Assembly: GCA_030618545.1 (NCBI GenBank) | Contig: JAUXDH010000002.1 | Span: 1-63,260 of the forward strand | DNA: 63,260 nt | Source: Chlorobiota bacterium | GTDB lineage: Bacteria > Bacteroidota > Bacteroidia > Bacteroidales > F082 | Direction: 5' to 3' | In this document: positions 35,874 to 43,952 of the stretch, in pieces | Layout of the letters: every line of letters begins with the position of its first letter | Position numbering within the stretch: the stretch's first letter is position 1 | The notes under the pieces: generated by a model | Told to the model about the DNA's origin: nothing | What the model saw: only the letters and a program-made list of their open reading frames with translations | The model's database searches: none | Position numbers and translations under genes: made by a program

Positions 35874-37529
35874 TTAATGACTTAGCAGTTCCCTGGCAGT
35901 ATCCATGGCAGCTCTTGAGACTTTTTCATCACTCAACAATTTAGCGATCTCATCCACCCTGTCGTTATCATCCAGTTTTTTTAACAGGGTGTACGTCTGC
36001 GTTTCGTCTGATTTTTTATACACCTTGAAATGATTGTCAGCTTTAGCGGCGATCTGAGGGAGGTGGCTAATCACAATCAGTTGGTGCCGCTGTGACATTT
36101 CCTTTAAAATATTCCCAACTTTACCGGCTATTTCTCCTGAAACTCCGGAATCTATCTCATCAAAGATTACGGTTGGCAAGAACTGTTCCCTGGTGATCAG
36201 GGACTTGATTGCCAGCATCAGTCTGGAGAGTTCTCCTCCCGAAGCGATGGAAGAAATTTCCCCCGGTATGCTCCCCCTATTTGCAGAAAAAAGGAAATCA
36301 ATTTTATCTTTTCCTTTTTCTAAATAATCTTTCAATTCGGTGATTTGCACTTCAAACGCCGCTTCTTTCATACCTAACTCACCAAGCAAACTGCCAACTT
36401 CCGTGGAAAATGCTGATGACCTTTTCAGCCTGCTCCTGTGCAGCGCCTCCGCTACTCTTTGTAAATCGGTAAGGTTCTTCTCAAGCTCTTTTTCCAGGGT
36501 AACAATTTCTTCTTCATTTGAAGATATGCTTTCAAGTTTTAATTTAAAGTCATCCCTGATAGCTATTAACCCGGAAACAGACTCTGTACGATGCTTTTGT
36601 TGCAATCGATAAACTATGTCAAGTTTTTCCCTTACAGCCAGCATCACTTCAGGGTCATATTCCGTAAGGGTATTGAGGCGTGAAATGTCTCCCGCGATAT
36701 CTCTTATCTCAATGGTCGCCGAACGAAGTCTCTCAGCTAAATTCTTGATCTCCGGAAGATAATCCTGTACATTTTCAAGGGTATCGGAAACTTTTTCCAA
36801 TTTCTCGTTGACCGATTGCTCTTCTTCCGTCAGTATACTATCGGCCAGAACCAGGCTTTCAATCACCTCCCCGGCGTGTGTGAGAAACCGCTCCTTTTCA
36901 ATGAGTCGGTTAAATTCATCTTCATTAAGTCTGGCCTCGTCAATTTCGGTAAAAAGGAAACGGTAGTAGTCCTCATCCCTGCGCGACTGTTCTATTTCAG
37001 CAACAAGTTTTTGTAGTTTCCCTGATAAATCTTTGTAACGGAAATAGGACTTTTGATAGTTCAGCAATAGTTCCGGCTGAGCAACAAAATCATCAAGTAC
37101 CTGAAGCTGGAAAAAAGCATCTCCAAGCATTAATGTCTGATGCTGCGAGTGCACATCTACCAGGGAATCACCAATTCGTTTCAGGAGACTCAGATTCACA
37201 GGCGAATCATTTACAAAAGCCCGTGACCGTCCTGAAGGAACTATTTCGCGCCTGAGATAGACTAATTCATCAAAATCCAGATCATTATCAGCGAAGAACT
37301 TTTCCATGCCCATCGACCTGACATCAAATTCACCTTCAACAATACACTTTCTCTGCCTGTCGGATAATACGGAGCTGTCAGCTCTTTTGCCCAGCAGCAG
37401 TGACAATGCGCCGAGGAGGATGCTCTTGCCAGCGCCTGTTTCTCCTGTTATAGCAGTAAAACCATCCGTAAACCTGATTTCCAGATCATCGATCAGGGCA
37501 TAATTATTTATGGAAAGGCTTACCAGCAT
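35874..37529 (-). CDS. recN: DNA repair protein RecN
   Basis: A 551-residue SMC-like ATPase for double-strand break repair. Walker A GETGAGKSILLG near residue 29, long helical coiled coil in the middle (about 150-370), signature segment SIASGGELSRLMLAI and Walker B VIFDEIDSGVSG near residue 455. The minus-strand gene lies 71 bp after porD. TACATTTG at 37565-37558 fits the -7 element, so recN can be transcribed on its own besides being read from the upstream cluster. Confidence 0.95.
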   Translation of the reverse strand: MLVSLSINNYALIDDLEIRFTDGFTAITGETGAGKSILLGALSLLLGKRADSSVLSDRQRKCIVEGEFDVRSMGMEKFFADNDLDFDELVYLRREIVPSGRSRAFVNDSPVNLSLLKRIGDSLVDVHSQHQTLMLGDAFFQLQVLDDFVAQPELLLNYQKSYFRYKDLSGKLQKLVAEIEQSRRDEDYYRFLFTEIDEARLNEDEFNRLIEKERFLTHAGEVIESLVLADSILTEEEQSVNEKLEKVSDTLENVQDYLPEIKNLAERLRSATIEIRDIAGDISRLNTLTEYDPEVMLAVREKLDIVYRLQQKHRTESVSGLIAIRDDFKLKLESISSNEEEIVTLEKELEKNLTDLQRVAEALHRSRLKRSSAFSTEVGSLLGELGMKEAAFEVQITELKDYLEKGKDKIDFLFSANRGSIPGEISSIASGGELSRLMLAIKSLITREQFLPTVIFDEIDSGVSGEIAGKVGNILKEMSQRHQLIVISHLPQIAAKADNHFKVYKKSDETQTYTLLKKLDDNDRVDEIAKLLSDEKVSRAAMDTARELLSH

Positions 37530-37600
37530 GATTGGTCTTATAATTCATTAAGAAGGACAAATGTAGAAAAATCAAAGTTGGGGATTTGGGTAAACAATGT

Positions 37601-38497
37601 TTAGTTATTCACCTCTTCATACTTAGTTCCGTTTGGTGGATCAACCGCACTCATAAGGTTGATCATGGCTATTTTTTCTGCCGGGGAAGCTTCCTCATAG
37701 ATATTGATGATCTCCTGCCGTTTGGCTTCAAGAATGAGCTGCAGGCTATAAAGATTTGGGCGTTTGTCATAAACTGTTTTCAGATAACTTAGTGAATTAG
37801 TGATCACCGATCTGCCGCCATTCAAATCCTCGGCCATTACGTCAAGACCCTTGCGGTGGTATTCATAAAGCAGCTTTCGAAGATCATTGTATGAACTGTT
37901 CAGCATATTCTCCACAAATTGAAAGCGGTTCCTGGGGCCGTCAAAAGCCTGCCATCCTTTAAAACTGGAACTGGTAGCCACTGAAGTAACCGCATTGGCT
38001 TTTTCATAATATTCCGTCCCCCCATATAGAGAATACGAGTCGAAATCAAGCCCCAGGAGCATATAGGCATAGAATGCAAGTATCTGGGTCAGGTTATCGT
38101 TATATGTGTTATCAGCATATTCCATTGCCTGAAACGGCGTATACCGGAACTGAATATCATTGTCAACCAGGTTTAGCATTACCGAATTGTAACTGGTCCC
38201 GTAAATAGGTCTTTGCAACACCACGTTAAGCGTTCCCGCAAACTCATCTCCCCCCTGGATAGCGCTCTGAATTGTTATAATGAAAGTACATTCTATCCGC
38301 TCTTCAATCTTAAAATTGACATTCGACCAGCGCCGGTTGTTCATAAACTCGAAGATCGACTTTTCCATCGCATCGAATACACTTGGATCGACACCGCCAA
38401 CCTGGCGGCTTTCTATCTGTACATTACAGAGGAATTCCTGTCCAAAAAAGCCTTTTGAGGCGAATAATATGATGAAAGAAAACAACAGGGTTCGCAT
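37601..38497 (-). CDS. porD: Type IX secretion system protein PorD (DUF4835 family)
   Basis: A 298-residue protein with signal peptide (ending FFGQ, about residue 20) and the DUF4835 pattern: LCNVQIESRQVGGVDPSVFDAMEKSIFEFMNNRRW, GTSYNSVMLNLVDNDIQFRYTPFQAMEY, QILAFYAYMLLGLDFDSYSLYGG. In Porphyromonas gingivalis the equivalent protein is PorD, needed for T9SS function. It stands nine bases after coaBC, which is its usual place in Bacteroidota. The presence of four T9SS cargo genes in the same window is consistent with this role. Confidence 0.88.
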   Translation of the reverse strand: MRTLLFSFIILFASKGFFGQEFLCNVQIESRQVGGVDPSVFDAMEKSIFEFMNNRRWSNVNFKIEERIECTFIITIQSAIQGGDEFAGTLNVVLQRPIYGTSYNSVMLNLVDNDIQFRYTPFQAMEYADNTYNDNLTQILAFYAYMLLGLDFDSYSLYGGTEYYEKANAVTSVATSSSFKGWQAFDGPRNRFQFVENMLNSSYNDLRKLLYEYHRKGLDVMAEDLNGGRSVITNSLSYLKTVYDKRPNLYSLQLILEAKRQEIINIYEEASPAEKIAMINLMSAVDPPNGTKYEEVNN

Positions 38498-38506
38498 GGA
38501 ACTGAA

Positions 38507-39706
38507 TTAACTCAATAAATCTTCTATTGCCAAAAGGATATCAGTGGCAACATCCGCCTTTGATTTAAGAGGGTATTCCTTTTTATTACCCTCCCTCGTT
38601 AGCAAAGTAATTTTGTTTGTATCATACCCAAAGCCGGCGCCATCATCCTTCAATGAGTTCAAAACGATAAGGTCAAGGTTTTTATTTTGTAGTTTCTTTA
38701 AGGCATTCTTCTCTTCATTTTCTGTTTCAAGAGCGAAGCCTACCAGAAGCTGGTTGTCGCGCTTTCCTTTACCCATTTCAGAAAGGATGTCTTTTGTGGG
38801 TTCCAGTTGAAGGTTTTCCAGACCACTTTCTTTTTTAATCTTTTCTGCTGCACCGCTTACCGGCCTGAAGTCGGCTACCGCAGCCGTCATTATTCCTACA
38901 TCTGATTCAGGGAACAGCGAAGTGCATCTCTCAAACATATCTTCTGCTGAAGTAACATGATGAACATTGATCAGCGGATGGTCAATTGCCAGGCTTGTAG
39001 GCCCAAGTATCAACTCCACCCGGGCGCCATTTTTGGCGAGTGCAAGAGCTATCTCAGCTCCCATCTTTCCGGAACTGTGGTTACCGATAAACCTTACGGG
39101 ATCAATGGCCTCATAAGTGGGTCCTGCAGAAACCATCACCTGCTTACCTGCAAAGGCAGAATTCTTTAGAAATTCTTCTTTCAGAATGCTTAGGATATTC
39201 TCCGGCTCTTCCAATCGCCCCATACCTTTTAAACCACTGGCCAACTCTCCTTCTGCAGGTTCAATCAGTTTGTATCCGAATGAGGACAGCGTTTTTATGT
39301 TGGCCTGGGTGGAAGGATGTTTGTACATATCCAAATCCATTGCCGGGGCATAATAAACCGGGCATCTCGCAGATAGCACAGTAGTGAGCAATAAATTGTC
39401 GGCGATTCCTGCAGCCATCTTTGCCATAGTATTTGCCGACAGGGGAGCAACAAGGATGAGGTCTGCCCAAAGTCCCAGATCAACATGGCTGAACCAACTT
39501 CCACTGCCCTCTTCATAAAACTCCGTCAATACAGGCTTTTCAGAAAGAGTTGAAAGAGTGAGGAGTGTCACAAATTCATGTGCAAACGGAGTTAAGATAA
39601 CCTGAACTTCGGCACCTTCTCTCTTAAGCAACCTGACCAGAAAAGGTATTTTGTAAGCCGCAATACTGCCGCTTATACAAACGATTATCTTTTTGCCTGA
39701 CAGCAT
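38507..39706 (-). CDS. coaBC: Bifunctional phosphopantothenoylcysteine decarboxylase/phosphopantothenate-cysteine ligase
   Basis: A 399-residue fusion protein catalysing two steps of coenzyme A synthesis. The N-terminal CoaC part (about 1-185) is an HFCD flavoprotein: GSIAAYKIPFLVRLLKREGAEV, FSHVDLGLWADLILVAPLSANTMAKMA (catalytic His), and a PAMDLDMY-type active-site loop. The C-terminal CoaB part (about 190-399) shows MVSAGPTYEAIDPVRFIGNHSSGKMG, TAAVADFRP and a C-terminal NDLxxKL-type region. It is followed by porD and preceded by rpoZ with gaps of at most ten bases. Confidence 0.95.
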   Translation of the reverse strand: MLSGKKIIVCISGSIAAYKIPFLVRLLKREGAEVQVILTPFAHEFVTLLTLSTLSEKPVLTEFYEEGSGSWFSHVDLGLWADLILVAPLSANTMAKMAAGIADNLLLTTVLSARCPVYYAPAMDLDMYKHPSTQANIKTLSSFGYKLIEPAEGELASGLKGMGRLEEPENILSILKEEFLKNSAFAGKQVMVSAGPTYEAIDPVRFIGNHSSGKMGAEIALALAKNGARVELILGPTSLAIDHPLINVHHVTSAEDMFERCTSLFPESDVGIMTAAVADFRPVSGAAEKIKKESGLENLQLEPTKDILSEMGKGKRDNQLLVGFALETENEEKNALKKLQNKNLDLIVLNSLKDDGAGFGYDTNKITLLTREGNKKEYPLKSKADVATDILLAIEDLLS

Positions 39707-39714
39707 TTGGATTA

Positions 39715-40056
39715 TTAAAATTCCCCTGGCTTATCTGCCTCTTTGTGGGGATTACGTATGTAGATATTATTTTCCAGGTATTCGTGAACAGCAATCAGAG
39801 TAGGTTTTGGCAGTTTTTCGTAGAACTTTGCAATCTCAATCTGTTCCCTGTTTTCGAACACTTCCTCAAGATTATCTGTTTCAGGGGCAAATTCTTCTAT
39901 TTTCTGATCAAGTTCCTGTTTGATCTCCAGGCCTATCTGGTTAGCCCTTTTGGATAGTACAACAACAGTTTCATAAATATTGCCCGTATGGTGATAAAAA
40001 GCATCTTTCTGTCTTGTTACCGCTGTTGTTTCTGTTTTGATTTTTTTAAAATCCAT
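39715..40056 (-). CDS. rpoZ: DNA-directed RNA polymerase omega subunit (Bacteroidota type)
   Basis: A 113-residue omega subunit, which helps assemble RNA polymerase. The recognisable core is NIYETVVVLSKRANQIGLEIKQELDQKIEEF, as in Bacteroidota RpoZ, followed by an acidic middle and a helix (KPTLIAVHEYLENNIYIRNP). It sits between bamD (ten-base gap) and coaBC (eight-base gap), the conserved order in this phylum. Confidence 0.88.
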   Translation of the reverse strand: MDFKKIKTETTAVTRQKDAFYHHTGNIYETVVVLSKRANQIGLEIKQELDQKIEEFAPETDNLEEVFENREQIEIAKFYEKLPKPTLIAVHEYLENNIYIRNPHKEADKPGEF

Positions 40057-40066
40057 TGGTAGTTTA

Positions 40067-40864
40067 TTAATTACTTAATTTATCTCTTGCGCTATCATCT
40101 GCTTCACCTGCGCTTTTTAAATATTTGCTTTCAGGATAAAGATAAAGCAGGTTGTTGAAAGATTCAATCGTCTTTTCATATCGCTCTGTCTTTTTCGAAA
40201 ATATGCTTTTTTCAGCATACTCATAGTAGGCCATAGTGATATAAAATAAAACCTCCTCTTTGTAATCTGTATCCGGATAATCATCAAGCAGATTTTCAAA
40301 AGAGGTGATGGCCGCCTGATAATCTCTCATCCTATAAAACAGCTTACTTATATTATAACTTTTCGTTTCCAGCTTAGCCCTGAGGTCATCCATCAAACGA
40401 TTTGATTCTTCTACCTTGGGGCTTTTTGGATACATGTCAATAAAAAGCTGCAATTCGCTTAATGCCATGTAGGTAGATGTTTGGTCCAGTGATGTCCTGG
40501 GTGATTGTAAATAATTGCAATACGCACTCATAAAGGTAGCTTCTTCAGCTTTTTCTCCCCTTGGATACATCTGGAAGTATTGCTTGTAATAATAAGCAGC
40601 AATATTATAATCCTTCAACTGAAAATAACAGTTTGCACTGTAATACGTCAGCTTCTCTCCTTTTTCAGTTCCACGATATACTGCCCTGAGGATATCAAAG
40701 AATTGAATTGCCTTATTGAAGTCCCCTTTTTCGTACAGATCTACGCCTGTTTCGTATTTCAATTCGTTGTTAGCGCTCTTAAGTGTTTTAGAGTAGCTTT
40801 TACAACCAAAGTTAACTGCCAACAAACCAGCAATTAACAATAGAAAAAGGGCTCTTTTAAACAT
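40067..40864 (-). CDS. bamD: Outer membrane assembly lipoprotein BamD
   Basis: A 265-residue lipoprotein of the BAM complex, which inserts beta-barrel proteins into the outer membrane. Lipobox NFGC with Cys21, followed by TPR-like helices (YEKGDFNKAIQFFDIL, YYYKQYFQMYPRGEKAEEATFM, FLIDMYPKSPKVEESNRLM). The start must be ATG 40864: it gives a perfect signal peptide, and the sequence upstream is occupied by a promoter element that ends only four bases before it. It heads the bamD-rpoZ-coaBC-porD unit and is transcribed divergently from the alpha-oxoamine synthase gene. Confidence 0.95.
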   Translation of the reverse strand: MFKRALFLLLIAGLLAVNFGCKSYSKTLKSANNELKYETGVDLYEKGDFNKAIQFFDILRAVYRGTEKGEKLTYYSANCYFQLKDYNIAAYYYKQYFQMYPRGEKAEEATFMSAYCNYLQSPRTSLDQTSTYMALSELQLFIDMYPKSPKVEESNRLMDDLRAKLETKSYNISKLFYRMRDYQAAITSFENLLDDYPDTDYKEEVLFYITMAYYEYAEKSIFSKKTERYEKTIESFNNLLYLYPESKYLKSAGEADDSARDKLSN

Positions 40865-40868
40865 GGCG

Positions 40869-40898
40869 CAAAAGTATAATTTTTTATCGAAGTACAAA
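40869..40898 (-). promoter_or_regulatory. bamD promoter, apparently driving a leaderless message
   Basis: On the minus strand TTTG (40898-40895), 18 nt, then TACTTTTG (40876-40869), a near-consensus Bacteroidota promoter. Its last base is only four bases from the bamD start codon at 40864, so transcription would begin at or very near the ATG. Confidence 0.65.
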
Positions 40899-41113
40899 AA
40901 CGATTATTTTCTCCCTTTAGTATGTTAATAACATATGTTCAAATACTTACTGCCGGGCTATGTTCTGCAGACTTGTAATACCTAAAACATTCAGTTCCTG
41001 AACATCTATTGTGTACAACATATTATAAACTGTGTGTAAGTTTCTGTTACAAAAGATGCAAAACATGTCCAGATTTCTCTACTTTTGCGAATTGATTTTA
41101 ACAAACATTAAGA

Positions 41114-42370
41114 ATGGACGTATTTGATAAATGTGCTGTAAACATGGGGCCTCTGGGTATATACGCTCAGCAAGCTGAAGGATATTACATGTTTCCTAAA
41201 CTGGAAGGTGAACTGTCTAACCGAATGATATTTCAAGGGAAAGAAAGGCTCGTATGGAGCCTCAACAATTATCTTGGCCTGGGTAATCACCCGGAAGTAA
41301 GGAAAGTAGATGCGGAAGCAGCAAAGGATTGGGGACTTGCCTATCCAATGGGTGCAAGGATGATGTCGGGGCACACCAGTTACCATGAAGAACTCGAAAA
41401 GCAACTTGCAGCTTTTGTTGGCCGTGAGTCGGCATATTTGCTGAATTATGGCTACCAGGGAATGGTTTCCATAATCAATGCCATGGTCGATAGAAAAGAT
41501 GTAATTGTTTACGATGGCGGCGCTCATGCCTGTATCATAGATGGGATGCGACTTCACTTCGGGAAACGGTTTGTTTACCCTCACAACAATATGGAAAACC
41601 TTGAAAAAGAACTGAAAAGGGCAACCAGAATTGTTGAGAAAACCGGCGGTGGAATATTGGTTATTACCGAAGGCGTATATGGAATGGCCGGTGACCTAGG
41701 AAACCTGAAGGATATCGTAGCTTTGAAAAAGAAATTCAAATTCCGTCTGTTTATTGATGATGCCCATGGTTTTGGCACAATGGGGCCAACCGGTGCAGGA
41801 ACTGATGAGCATTTTGGAGTGCAGGATGAAGTTGATTTGTACTTCGGCACCTTTGCAAAATCTATGGCCGGCATAGGAGGATTTGTGGCAGCACGAAAGG
41901 ACGTGATCAAATACCTGCAATACAATATGCGTTCTCAGGTATATGCCAAATCATTGCCGATGCCAATGGTTATCGGTTCGTTGAAACGACTGGAACTAAT
42001 AAAAAATGAACCCGAACATCGTGAAAATCTCTGGAAAATAGTCCATGCTTTACAGAATGGGTTAAAGGAAAAAGGACTGAACCTGGGACTTACGCAATCA
42101 CCTGTTACACCTGTAATGTTAAATGGCACTGTTGGGGAAGCCACCCAACTCACCTATGACCTGAGGGAGAATTACAACATCTTTTGTTCAATAGTCATTT
42201 ACCCTGTTGTCCCTAAAGGGATAATGCTGCTAAGGCTTATCCCAACAGCAGTGCATACGCTGGAGGACGTAGATTACACGGTAAAAGCATTTGCAGAGGT
42301 AAAATACAAACTCGAAAACAAGAAGTATTCTGAAGATCTTAAAGAAGTGCCCAACCATCAACCCGGTTAA
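41114..42370 (+). CDS. Alpha-oxoamine synthase family PLP enzyme (Kbl/SPT/CqsA-like)
   Basis: A 418-residue fold-type I PLP enzyme that condenses an amino acid with an acyl-CoA or acyl-ACP. It carries the family core: NNYLGLGNHPEVR, the PLP-stacking His138 in GGAHACIIDG, Asp215 and His218 in IDDAHGFG, and the Schiff-base Lys249 in FGTFAKSMAGIGG. Family members are glycine C-acetyltransferase, serine palmitoyltransferase (SPT), BioF and HemA. The N-terminal region (MGPLGIYAQQAEGYYMFPKLEGE) is not that of typical Kbl or of the Bacteroides SPT I recall, so the substrate is open. TACTTTTG at 41080-41087 is a likely -7 element. A multi-pass membrane protein gene follows after 30 bp. Confidence 0.85.
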   Translation: MDVFDKCAVNMGPLGIYAQQAEGYYMFPKLEGELSNRMIFQGKERLVWSLNNYLGLGNHPEVRKVDAEAAKDWGLAYPMGARMMSGHTSYHEELEKQLAAFVGRESAYLLNYGYQGMVSIINAMVDRKDVIVYDGGAHACIIDGMRLHFGKRFVYPHNNMENLEKELKRATRIVEKTGGGILVITEGVYGMAGDLGNLKDIVALKKKFKFRLFIDDAHGFGTMGPTGAGTDEHFGVQDEVDLYFGTFAKSMAGIGGFVAARKDVIKYLQYNMRSQVYAKSLPMPMVIGSLKRLELIKNEPEHRENLWKIVHALQNGLKEKGLNLGLTQSPVTPVMLNGTVGEATQLTYDLRENYNIFCSIVIYPVVPKGIMLLRLIPTAVHTLEDVDYTVKAFAEVKYKLENKKYSEDLKEVPNHQPG

Positions 42371-42400
42371 ATAGCAAAGAGGCCAAATCAAACATTCTGA

Positions 42401-43249
42401 ATGCAGGGCAAATCCGAACTTACACGTAAGAATTTTTGGATCATCGTACTCAACTCTACGGCTGGTTTTGTTCTTGCCTATCTTTTCCTTTTTTACCTTA
42501 ATCATCTCATGGTGATGATGACAGCAGGTATGTTCAATTACGACCTGAGTTTTGATTACAAAATCATCCTTTTTCATATCGAACCTTATGAGTGGACACC
42601 CGATGCAGTAAAACTTATTTTCAGTGCAGGCTCTGTGTTGATTTTTATCTTTGGCTTCATAGCTTTGATAGCCTATTTTTCGCTTTTCGAAGAAGTAGCT
42701 CCAATTAAAATCTTCTTCCTTTGGTTTACTTTTCTGGCGCTTAACTATTTCTTTGGAGGTTTAATGATTGGAAATATCTTCAAAAAAGGGGTAGGGCATG
42801 TTTTTAACTGGATGTATATGACTGACACCCAAAAGATGATCATAGCCATAGTGGGCTTTTTTGGTTTGTTGAGTACCGGCATATTAATGGCAAAACCTGT
42901 TGCCCACAGCGCAAATTCTTACTTTAACAAATTGGGTGTTAATAATTTCCCATTCTTTTTTACCGCACAAATTATCGTTCCTTTCATAATCGGCAACCTG
43001 ATTATGTTTGCTTATTTTTTCCCGGACATCTTATTTAATGCGGATATACTTTTTTATGAAAGATTTGGCTGGATCAGCCTGATGCTGATATTTATACTGG
43101 TCTTTGGGAGGATCAACCATTTCGACACCATCTACTATGACGAGGACGACCGGGTCATTCGAGTATCATACATTTTGGTACTGGCCGCCTTTGGACTGCT
43201 ATTGCTAATCAGGGTATTGCTAAGCAACCTCATTTATATCGGCTGGTAA
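42401..43249 (+). CDS. Polytopic membrane protein of unknown function
   Basis: A 282-residue integral membrane protein with about eight hydrophobic helices (for example LNSTAGFVLAYLFLFYLNHL, AGSVLIFIFGFIALIAYF, IIAIVGFFGLLSTGILM, FILVFGRINHF, ILVLAAFGLLLLIRVLL). No family motif is recognised. It lies 30 bp after the alpha-oxoamine synthase gene on the same strand, which suggests co-transcription and perhaps a role with its lipid or amine product. Confidence 0.6.
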   Translation: MQGKSELTRKNFWIIVLNSTAGFVLAYLFLFYLNHLMVMMTAGMFNYDLSFDYKIILFHIEPYEWTPDAVKLIFSAGSVLIFIFGFIALIAYFSLFEEVAPIKIFFLWFTFLALNYFFGGLMIGNIFKKGVGHVFNWMYMTDTQKMIIAIVGFFGLLSTGILMAKPVAHSANSYFNKLGVNNFPFFFTAQIIVPFIIGNLIMFAYFFPDILFNADILFYERFGWISLMLIFILVFGRINHFDTIYYDEDDRVIRVSYILVLAAFGLLLLIRVLLSNLIYIGW

Positions 43250-43341
43250 AAGCTCGTAAAAATTTTCTATTCTTATTCAGTTTGAATCAATAATTTTTAC
43301 TTTTGTGTAACATTCACAGAATTAATCTTAATCACAGTAAA

Positions 43342-43800
43342 ATGAAGAAACTAATTGTATTTGCCGTCGCACTGTTCATTGGAATAAGCTCTTTTGCTCA
43401 GGAGGATGATTTCAGTAAAATGATGCGTGAAATGTACCAGGATGAATTCAAAGAAGTTATGTATGAAAATATGAATCTCTCAGAAGTCCAAACGATAGTA
43501 TTTAAGCCAATCTTTGAAGAATTCCTGACTGATTTTGATGATGTCATGAGTAAAAAATTAGCCACCCAGGGCAAGTTCTCAAAATATTTTGACGGCATGA
43601 CTGATGAGCAGGTGAAGGAAATTCTTAAAGAGGTTTTCTCTAATCAGAAGGAATTTCATAAAATGCTTGGTAAATACACTAAGAAAGTTGGAACGGAACT
43701 AAATCCACAGACTGCTTTCCGTTTTTACCTGATTGTTGAAAAGGTCAAGAGCACCATTGATTTCAGCACCATCCAAAACATTCCTTTAGTTAAAAACTAA
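43342..43800 (+). CDS. Small secreted helical protein, function unknown
   Basis: A 152-residue protein with signal peptide (ending SFAQ, about residue 20). The mature part is alpha-helical and rich in Met, Lys, Glu and Phe (MMREMYQDEFKEVMYENMNLSEVQTIVFKPIF). Its LSEVQ start of a helical pair is reminiscent of LTxxQ-type Spy/CpxP periplasmic chaperones, but the resemblance is weak. The start is ATG 43342: the earlier in-frame TTG 43303 is part of a TACTTTTG -7 element (43298-43305). A good terminator follows (43827-43853). Confidence 0.65.
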   Translation: MKKLIVFAVALFIGISSFAQEDDFSKMMREMYQDEFKEVMYENMNLSEVQTIVFKPIFEEFLTDFDDVMSKKLATQGKFSKYFDGMTDEQVKEILKEVFSNQKEFHKMLGKYTKKVGTELNPQTAFRFYLIVEKVKSTIDFSTIQNIPLVKN

Positions 43801-43826
43801 ATAAAAGAGTTTTTGAATAAAATCAA

Positions 43827-43853
43827 CCTTGTCCTTTTGGGCAGGGTTTTTTT
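43827..43853 (+). terminator. Rho-independent terminator
   Basis: Stem CCTTGTCC/GGGCAGGG (eight pairs with two G-U) around a TTTT loop, followed by seven T residues, 26 bp after the small secreted protein gene. Confidence 0.8.
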
Positions 43854-43952
43854 ATTTGCTCTGCCATCATTACACTTTAAGTTTAGAAGCATTTTAACTA
43901 AATTTGTCATTCTTTATCGAAATAAACTGTCGATAAACTTTTCCGGCTAATT

